Of a stretch of DNA of 64,000 nucleotides, positions 58,984 through 64,000 are shown piece after piece. The notes beneath the pieces are model-generated. The model made no database searches, was not told where the DNA came from, and saw only the letters and a program-made list of their open reading frames with translations. Both the position numbers and the translations under genes were made by a program. Every line of letters starts with the position of its first letter. The first letter of the stretch is position 1. The DNA comes from Nonomuraea dietziae (GTDB lineage Bacteria > Actinomycetota > Actinomycetes > Streptosporangiales > Streptosporangiaceae). The DNA lies in contig NZ_JACIBV010000001.1 in the NCBI RefSeq assembly GCF_014195505.1, positions 8,060,001-8,124,000 of the forward strand, written 5' to 3'.

Positions 58984-60306
58984 ATGGAGCGACGACTCAG
59001 CCTGGCGGCCGCCTGCGTGTTCGCCGTCGTGGCCGTCCTCGTCAGCGCGTGGATGCCGGGCCAGTTCACCAGCCAGGCACTGGACCTGCACCGCCTGGTC
59101 GGTCAGCTGACAGTCGCCGACCAGGAGTGGTCGGCCCTGTTCAGGGCGTGCGACACGGTGGCGGGCCTGGCCTGCATGGCGGGGGTCGCCCTCGTCATCA
59201 GGGTGCGCGAGGAGTGGCAGGGCTGGCTGGCGATGGCGATGTTCGGGCTCTGCACCGCCGTCGGAGGGCTGTTCCCGCTCGACTGCGCCGGGTGCGGAGG
59301 GCCGCTCTCCTTCGCCCATCGGGCGCACGTGGCGGCGGGCGTGGCCGCCAACGCCGCCGTGCTGGTGGCCATGGTGGTGCTGAGCGCGCGATGGCGCAGC
59401 ACGTTCACCTGGCTGCTCACCACGGCCACGTGCGCGGCCACCATGGCCACGCACGTCGCCGACGCCGTGGGCAGGTACGCGGGACTCGCCCAGCGCGTGC
59501 AGGTCACGCTCGTCGCCGTCTGGCTGCTCTACCTGGCCGCGAGGCTCCTGGTCGAGGCCACGCCCTCCCCGGACAGCGGCCCCGTCCATGTCGTCGACGA
59601 GGGGTCGGGCCATGTCGTGCTGCTCAGCTCGGGGCCGGCGGGCGCGTGGTACCAGTGGGAGGCCGTCGCCGAGGGACTTCGCGAGGGGAACCGCGTCCTC
59701 CGCTTCGACCGGCCAGGTCTCGGGCTCAGCCCCGCCGTGCCCACCCCGCCCACCCTGTACGGCGAAGCCGCCCGCCTGGCCGCGCTCGTGCCCGGCTCCG
59801 AACGGGCGACCGTCGTGGCGCGCTCGGTCGCCGCCTGGCACGCCGAGGCCTTCGCCAGGCTGCATCCGCTGCGCGTGGCCCGTCTCGTCCTCGTCGATCC
59901 CGCGTGCGAGCGGGGCCCGAACATCGCGTGGGCGGGCGGCCTGCGCGCGTGGGCGCCCGCCCTCGGCGCCACGTGGGGGGCGACCGCCCTGGCCAGGACG
60001 CTGGGCTGGCTGGCGCACACCCTCCGCACCGGGCTCGCCGACCCCCACGGCGTCTACCGCACGGGCAGGGTGGTCGCCGCCGCGGCGGGGGAGTGGCTGG
60101 CGAAGGGCGAGATGGCGGCGGACCTGGAGGAGGTCAGGCGGGAGCATCCGGTCCCCTCCGTGCCTGTCACGGTGATCAGCACGGGGGGCCAGTGCGCGGC
60201 GCGGCTGGCGGAGTGCCTGGGAGCGCGCCTGGTCGTGGTGGCGGGCGAGGCGGAGCGGCGCGCCGCGGTGGTGGAGGCCTGCCAGGAGCCGCGCGTGCCG
60301 GGCTAG
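58984..60306 (+). CDS. DUF998-type membrane domain fused to an alpha/beta hydrolase
   Basis: 440 residues. The first ~195 form six hydrophobic helices of the DUF998 type (FPLDCAGCGGPLSFAHRAHVAAG block). The rest is an alpha/beta hydrolase: VDEGSGHVVLLSSGPAGAW, FDRPGLGLSP, nucleophile elbow VARSVAAWHAEAFA (less usual AxSxxA form), RLVLVDPACERG. The C-terminal catalytic His, expected after LVVVAGEA, is not obvious (the text has ERRAAVVEAC). Possibly a membrane-bound esterase or an inactive relative. Follows the psp operon after 49 bases. Confidence 0.75.
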   Translation: MERRLSLAAACVFAVVAVLVSAWMPGQFTSQALDLHRLVGQLTVADQEWSALFRACDTVAGLACMAGVALVIRVREEWQGWLAMAMFGLCTAVGGLFPLDCAGCGGPLSFAHRAHVAAGVAANAAVLVAMVVLSARWRSTFTWLLTTATCAATMATHVADAVGRYAGLAQRVQVTLVAVWLLYLAARLLVEATPSPDSGPVHVVDEGSGHVVLLSSGPAGAWYQWEAVAEGLREGNRVLRFDRPGLGLSPAVPTPPTLYGEAARLAALVPGSERATVVARSVAAWHAEAFARLHPLRVARLVLVDPACERGPNIAWAGGLRAWAPALGATWGATALARTLGWLAHTLRTGLADPHGVYRTGRVVAAAAGEWLAKGEMAADLEEVRREHPVPSVPVTVISTGGQCAARLAECLGARLVVVAGEAERRAAVVEACQEPRVPG

Positions 60307-60365
60307 CCGCGCCCGCCCAGGGATGGCACGATCGGCGTGAAACCGGGCAGGAACTGGGAGGCGGC

Positions 60366-61121
60366 ATGGTGGACTGGACCCACGAGCGGTACGCGGCGGC
60401 TGCGGTCACGCAGATCGAGCGGATGGCGGGGACCGTCGAGGGCGCCGACTTCACGACGCAGGTGCCGACCTGCCCAGGATGGGACCTGCGGCAGCTGGTG
60501 ACGCACACCGGCGGGGTCCACCGGTGGGCCGCGCTCATGGTGGGCGAGCTGGCGGCCGAACGGTACGACAGGGCGGCGCTCGAGGCCGGCTTCGCCGGGC
60601 TCGCGGACGGGGAATTGGCCGGATGGCTCCGCGAGGGGGCGGGGCTGCTGGACGAGGCGCTGACCGCGCACCCCGGTGACGCGCCGATGTGGGCGTGGGG
60701 CGGCGACAGGCACGTGCGGTTCTGGTCGCGCAGGCAGCTCCACGAGACCGTGGTGCACCACGCGGACGCCGCGCTGGCCCTGGGCGTGACATTCGACATC
60801 CCCGAGGACGTGGCGGTCGACGGGGTGGAGGAGTTCCTCGACATCCTGCCGTACGCCAGATGGCGCCCCGAGGTGCGCGAGCTCACAGGCGACGGAGAGA
60901 CGATCTCGTGGAGGACGGGCTCGGGCGCGGCGTGGCTGATCACGCTCGGGCCCGAGGGGTTCGCCTACGAGCGCTCGGCGGCGCGGGCGAGCGCCACGCT
61001 GCACGCCGACACCGCCGCCGAGCTGCTGCTGCTGATCTGGCACAGAGGCGAGCTCGAACGGCAGCGCATGGATGGCGAGACCAAACTGTTGCGATGGTGG
61101 GCAGACCATTCCATGATCTAG
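60366..61121 (+). CDS. Maleylpyruvate-isomerase/DinB-like mycothiol-dependent enzyme
   Basis: 251 residues from ATG 60366 (GGGAGG upstream). MDMT-like metal His residues: LVTHTGGVHRW and LHETVVHHADAALALG. VPTCPGWDLRQLV is the standard opening block. The C-terminal half (ISWRTGSGAAWLITLGPEG, LHADTAAELLLLIWHR) is the usual MDMPI_C module. Thiol substrate and reaction unknown. Mycothiol dependence is the family rule, in line with an actinomycete. Confidence 0.88.
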   Translation: MVDWTHERYAAAAVTQIERMAGTVEGADFTTQVPTCPGWDLRQLVTHTGGVHRWAALMVGELAAERYDRAALEAGFAGLADGELAGWLREGAGLLDEALTAHPGDAPMWAWGGDRHVRFWSRRQLHETVVHHADAALALGVTFDIPEDVAVDGVEEFLDILPYARWRPEVRELTGDGETISWRTGSGAAWLITLGPEGFAYERSAARASATLHADTAAELLLLIWHRGELERQRMDGETKLLRWWADHSMI

Positions 61122-61168
61122 TCAAGCGGCCGGGTCGATCCATCAGCCCGCCGGGGCGTGATGGTGAC

Positions 61169-61900
61169 ATGTCCCACATGATCAGACTGACACACGCGCT
61201 CGCGGCCTCGGCCGTCGTGTTCGCGGGAATGGGCATGCTCGGCGGGCTCGCCAGGGCGGCGACCGCGGAACCTGCGAGGGTGGTTGTGGACGAGACGAGC
61301 AAACGGATCTCGGTGGTCGGAGAGGGCGTCATCTCCGCCACTCCCGACGTCATGCGCCTATCGGCGGGCGTCGAGGTGCGCGCGGCCAGCGCGGGCGAGG
61401 CGTTCAAGGCCGTCAGGGCAGCCGCGGCCAAGCTCACGAAGGCCCTGCTCGAGGCGGGGGTGGCCGCCAAGGACCTGCGGACGAGCGAGCTCTCCCTCGG
61501 CCCCGAGTACGAGACCTACCCGAAGGTGTCGGGCTACCGGGCCTCCCAGGGGGTCGAGGCGGTCGTGCGCGACCTGAACAAGGCCGACCGGATCATCGAC
61601 GCCGCCGTCGCGGTCGGTGAGGAGGTCAGGCTCAACGGGGTCTCCTTCGAGGTGTCCGATCCCGCCGCGCTGCTCAGGAAGGCCCGAGCCGCCGCCTTCA
61701 AGGACGCCCAGACCAAGGCGAGGCAGTTCGCCGAGCTGGCGGGGCGAAGGCTCGGCGAGGTCGTCCTCATCAGCGACGAGGTCGTGGGAGGGCCGCACCC
61801 CATGGCCTTCGCGGGAGCGGCCGCCGAGGACAGGTCCTCGGTGAGCCCCGGACGGCAGAACCTCTCGGTCCACGTCCGGGTCGTCTACTCACTCGTCTAG
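61169..61900 (+). CDS. Exported SIMPL-domain (DUF541) protein
   Basis: 243 residues from ATG 61169 (ATG 61178 is also possible). Signal peptide about 1-31 (ALARAATA region). RISVVGEGVISATPDVMRLS opens the SIMPL domain; LTKALLEAGVAAKDLRTSEL and VSFEVSDPAALLRKARAAAF follow, with QTKARQFAELAGRRLGEVV. Periplasmic/exported, function unknown (oxidative-stress link in some species). Confidence 0.9.
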   Translation: MSHMIRLTHALAASAVVFAGMGMLGGLARAATAEPARVVVDETSKRISVVGEGVISATPDVMRLSAGVEVRAASAGEAFKAVRAAAAKLTKALLEAGVAAKDLRTSELSLGPEYETYPKVSGYRASQGVEAVVRDLNKADRIIDAAVAVGEEVRLNGVSFEVSDPAALLRKARAAAFKDAQTKARQFAELAGRRLGEVVLISDEVVGGPHPMAFAGAAAEDRSSVSPGRQNLSVHVRVVYSLV

Positions 61901-61909
61901 GCGCCAGGA

Positions 61910-61938
61910 GCCCGGCCCTCGCTCGTCGGGGGCCGGGC
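61910..61938. terminator. Hairpin between convergent SIMPL and nadA genes
   Basis: Perfect 9-bp stem GCCCGGCCC / GGGCCGGGC with an 11-base loop in the 49-base convergent gap. No T tract. Confidence 0.55.
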
Positions 61939-61949
61939 GCCGACGGGTG

Positions 61950-63092
61950 CTACGGCAGGGCCAGCATGCGGTCCAGGGCGACCTTGGCCCAGTGGGTGGT
62001 GTCGGCGTCGACCGTGATCTGGTTGACGACCTCGCCGAGCACCAGCGACTCCAGCGCCCACACCAGGTGCGGCAGGTCGATGCGGTTCATGGTCGAGCAG
62101 TAGCAGACCGTCTTGTCGAGGAACGAGACGCTCTTGTCGGGGAACATCTGCCCGAGGCGCTTGACCAGGTTCAGTTCGGTGCCGACCGCCCACTTCGAGC
62201 CCGCGGGGGCCTCGGCGAGCTTCTTGATGATGTACTCCGTCGAGCCCACGTGGTCGGCCTTGAGCACCACCTCGTGCTTGCACTCGGGGTGGACCAGGAC
62301 GTTGACGCCGGGGATGCGGCGCCGTACGTCGTCGACCGAGTCGGCGGTGAAGCGGCCGTGCACCGAGCAGTGGCCCTTCCACAGGATGATCTTCGCCCTG
62401 CGCAGCTCCTCGGCGGACGGCGGCCTGTGCGGGTTGTAGACCAGGCAGTCCTCGAGCGACAGGCCCATCTCCAGCACGGCGGTGTTGCGGCCCAGGTGCT
62501 GGTCGGGCAGGAAGAGCACCTTCTCGCCCTGCTCGAAGGCCCACTCCAGCGCCCGCTTGGCGTTGGAGGAGGTGCACACCGTGCCGCCGTGCCTGCCGCA
62601 GAAGGCCTTGATGTCGGCGCTGGAGTTCATGTACGTGACAGGCACCACGGTGTCGGCGATGCCGGCGTCCTCGAGGATCTCCCACGCCTCCTCGACCTGG
62701 TCGAAGGTGGCCATGTCGGCCATCGAGCACCCCGCGGCCAGGTCGGGCAGGATCACCTTCTGCGCGTCGCCGGTGAGGATGTCGGCCGACTCGGCCATGA
62801 AGTGCACGCCGCAGAAGACGATGTACTCCGCCTCGGGACGGGCGGCGGCCTGCTGCGCCAGCTTGAAGGAGTCGCCGGTCACGTCGGCGAACTGGATGAC
62901 CTCGTCACGCTGGTAGTGGTGGCCGAGGACGAACAGCCTGTCGCCCAGCGCCTCCTTGGCCTTGCGCGCACGCTCCACCAGTCCGGGGTCGGAGGCGGCG
63001 GGAAGCTCGCCAGGACAGTCGACCCCCTTCTCGCTGTGCGGATCGGTGTCCTGCCCGAGGACGAAGAGCGGCAGCCCAGTCTGGGTGGCCAT
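61950..63092 (-). CDS. nadA: Quinolinate synthase A
   Basis: 380 residues. The three 4Fe-4S ligand Cys are in YIVFCGVHFMAESADI, HGGTVCTSSNAKRAL and KTVCYCSTMNRIDLPH. LGHHYQRDEVIQFADVTGDS is the N-terminal substrate block. Makes quinolinate from iminoaspartate and DHAP. nadB and nadC are not in the window. A palindrome like that at nadE lies 13 bases upstream of the start. Confidence 0.95.
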   Translation of the reverse strand: MATQTGLPLFVLGQDTDPHSEKGVDCPGELPAASDPGLVERARKAKEALGDRLFVLGHHYQRDEVIQFADVTGDSFKLAQQAAARPEAEYIVFCGVHFMAESADILTGDAQKVILPDLAAGCSMADMATFDQVEEAWEILEDAGIADTVVPVTYMNSSADIKAFCGRHGGTVCTSSNAKRALEWAFEQGEKVLFLPDQHLGRNTAVLEMGLSLEDCLVYNPHRPPSAEELRRAKIILWKGHCSVHGRFTADSVDDVRRRIPGVNVLVHPECKHEVVLKADHVGSTEYIIKKLAEAPAGSKWAVGTELNLVKRLGQMFPDKSVSFLDKTVCYCSTMNRIDLPHLVWALESLVLGEVVNQITVDADTTHWAKVALDRMLALP

Positions 63093-63104
63093 GGCCGTAC
63101 CCCC

Positions 63105-63125
63105 TTATCGTCGAAGTGACGACTA
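63105..63125. promoter_or_regulatory. Candidate NAD-gene operator upstream of nadA
   Basis: TTATCGTC-N5-GACGACTA (6 of 8 arm positions pair; the inner TCGTC/GACGA is perfect). Compare TTATCCTC-N5-GACGATAA at nadE (302-322). Position 13-33 bases before the ATG suits a repressor site. Confidence 0.5.
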
Positions 63126-63284
63126 ATGATGACACACGCCTTGGGGGGATTTATTCCGGGTCCTTGGCCACAACCTCACGTCAGCGGAATGCATAGCGGT
63201 CGCCGGGTGTTGGTAGCGTCTAAGTAGGACGTCAGAAACAGACAGCCGTGACACTGCGGCTGATCCAGACGCGGGAGTCAGCAC

Positions 63285-63638
63285 ATGACGGTTGAGAGCA
63301 GCGAGACCACGACGCAGGGCCTGGTCCTGACCGACGCGGCCGCGGCCAAGGTCAAGAGCCTGCTGGAGCAGCAGGGTGAAGAGGGCCTGCAGCTGCGCGT
63401 TGCCGTGCAGCCGGGTGGCTGTTCCGGCCTGCGCTACCAGCTCTTCTTCGACGACCGGTCGATGGACGGCGACATCGTCTCGGACTTCGACGGTGTGGGT
63501 GTCGTGACCGACAGGATGAGCGCGCCCTACCTGATCGGCGCCACCATCGACTTCGTCGACACGATCGAGAAGCAGGGCTTCACCATCGACAACCCCAACG
63601 CCACGGGCTCCTGCGCCTGCGGCGACTCGTTCAACTAG
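63285..63638 (+). CDS. A-type iron-sulfur cluster carrier (IscA/ErpA/HesB)
   Basis: 117 residues. The three cluster Cys are in QPGGCSGLRYQL and GSCACGDSF (C-x-C at the C-terminus). Passes Fe-S clusters to targets, which could include LipA and NadA in this window. Preceded by a 190-base promoter region and by GGGAG before the ATG. Followed by an adenosine-kinase-like gene, as recalled for mycobacteria. Confidence 0.95.
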   Translation: MTVESSETTTQGLVLTDAAAAKVKSLLEQQGEEGLQLRVAVQPGGCSGLRYQLFFDDRSMDGDIVSDFDGVGVVTDRMSAPYLIGATIDFVDTIEKQGFTIDNPNATGSCACGDSFN

Positions 63639-63649
63639 CCGGGCGCCGC

Positions 63650-63683
63650 AGGGTCCCGTCCGTCTTTGTGCGGGCGGGACCTT
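63650..63683 (+). terminator. Hairpin after the Fe-S carrier gene
   Basis: GGTCCCGTCCG pairs with CGGGCGGGACC (one G-T pair) around an 8-base loop, followed by TT. Twelve bases past the stop. Confidence 0.55.
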
Positions 63684-63736
63684 CGCGTATTCTCTTGGGG
63701 CTCATTGGCTTGCTGACAACGAGGAAGAAGAATCCC

Positions 63737-64000
63737 GTGCGCATCGCCGTCACCGGCTCCATCGCGACAGACCATCTGATGACCTTCCCCGGCAGCTTCG
63801 GGGACCAGCTCATCGCCGATCAGCTCGACCGGGTATCCCTGTCGTTCCTCGTCGACGATCTGCAGGTCAGGCGTGGTGGTTGCGCGGCCAACATCACCTT
63901 CGGCATGGGCTGTCTCGGCCTCGGCCCGATCCTCGTGGGCGCGGTCGGCGCCGACTTCGCCGACTACCGCTCGTGGCTCGAGCGGCACGGGGTCGACTGC
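63737..64000 (+). CDS. PfkB-family carbohydrate/adenosine kinase, N-terminal part (runs off the window)
   Basis: 88 codons from GTG 63737 (GAGGAAG upstream). VRIAVTGSIATDHLMTFPG, LSFLVDDLQVRRGGCAANI and GPILVGAVGADFADYRSWL match the start of the actinobacterial adenosine kinase/PfkB group. The catalytic Asp lies beyond the window. Fe-S carrier and adenosine kinase adjacency is, from memory, also seen in Mycobacterium tuberculosis. Confidence 0.88.
   Translation, partial: MRIAVTGSIATDHLMTFPGSFGDQLIADQLDRVSLSFLVDDLQVRRGGCAANITFGMGCLGLGPILVGAVGADFADYRSWLERHGVDC

Overview
The window is high-GC, gene-dense DNA with many GTG starts and mycothiol- and SARP-type genes, so it comes from an actinomycete. 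The gene set and order (glnA2 and glnE near glnA1; lipB-lipA; sucB-lpdA-pepA; a psp operon; nadA; an IscA-type gene beside an adenosine-kinase-like gene) recalls, from memory, the core chromosome of Streptomyces and of mycobacteria. Details such as the HXXEE, DUF6461 and SUKH proteins fit the Streptosporangiales (Nonomuraea/Streptosporangium-like). That genus-level placement is inference. No rRNA, tRNA or CRISPR was recognised.

Layout. 1-3.1 kb: start of nadE (minus), a one-protein SARP/response-regulator fusion, and an MFS exporter divergent from an ArsR-like regulator. 4.1-6.4 kb: a minus-strand cluster of EF-hand protein, class I terpene synthase and bacterial expansin. 6.6-8.0 kb: glnA2. 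8.0-8.3 kb: a dead tyrosine-recombinase remnant. 8.4-15.2 kb: exported hydrolases, DUF6461 and SUKH proteins, a hotdog protein, an alpha/beta hydrolase, a glutamine amidotransferase and an HXXEE membrane protein. 15.3-19.8 kb: glnE with a membrane protein and a PASTA-like exported protein. 19.9-27.8 kb: an accessory, partly decayed tract with an ECF sigma factor, small hypotheticals, an aldo/keto reductase with its GntR regulator, and at least three broken genes. 28-33.3 kb: glnA1 with a full GlnR box, an RDD protein, TetR plus a GH-like protein, a frameshifted methyltransferase and a DUF4191 protein. 34-42 kb: a secreted PAF-acetylhydrolase-like enzyme, a GH3 beta-glucosidase, lipA, an M48-like pseudo-peptidase, lipB, peptidase E and a TIGR01777 epimerase. 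42.4-46.8 kb: sucB, lpdA and pepA. 46.9-53.4 kb: a YtrA-type regulator operon, a CPBP protease, cobS, an ABC ATPase, cobU and a SCO2322-family protein, with tandem repeats in the gaps. 53.4-58.9 kb: a second aldo/keto reductase, a membrane-anchored SUKH protein, DUF3043 and pspA-pspAA-htpX-pspAB. 59-64 kb: a DUF998/hydrolase fusion, a mycothiol-dependent-type enzyme, a SIMPL protein, nadA, an A-type Fe-S carrier and the start of a PfkB/adenosine kinase.

How the genes work together. Nitrogen: glnA1 carries the adenylylatable Tyr loop and glnE encodes its adenylyltransferase. glnA1 has a complete GlnR operator and glnA2 a half-operator. Lipoate: lipA and lipB lie close to the 2-oxo-acid dehydrogenase E2/E3 genes that use lipoate. 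NAD: nadE and nadA, at opposite ends of the window, share a similar imperfect palindrome (TTATCGTC-N5-GACGATAA-like) just upstream of their starts, a candidate common operator. Envelope stress: an actinobacterial-type psp operon.

Most unusual items: the shared nad palindromes, the SARP-REC-LuxR-like fusion regulator, the EF-hand/terpene synthase/expansin cluster, a LipB lacking the expected catalytic Lys next to a catalytically dead M48 homologue, and tandem-repeat arrays flanking cobS. All calls come from reading the sequence; no database search was run.
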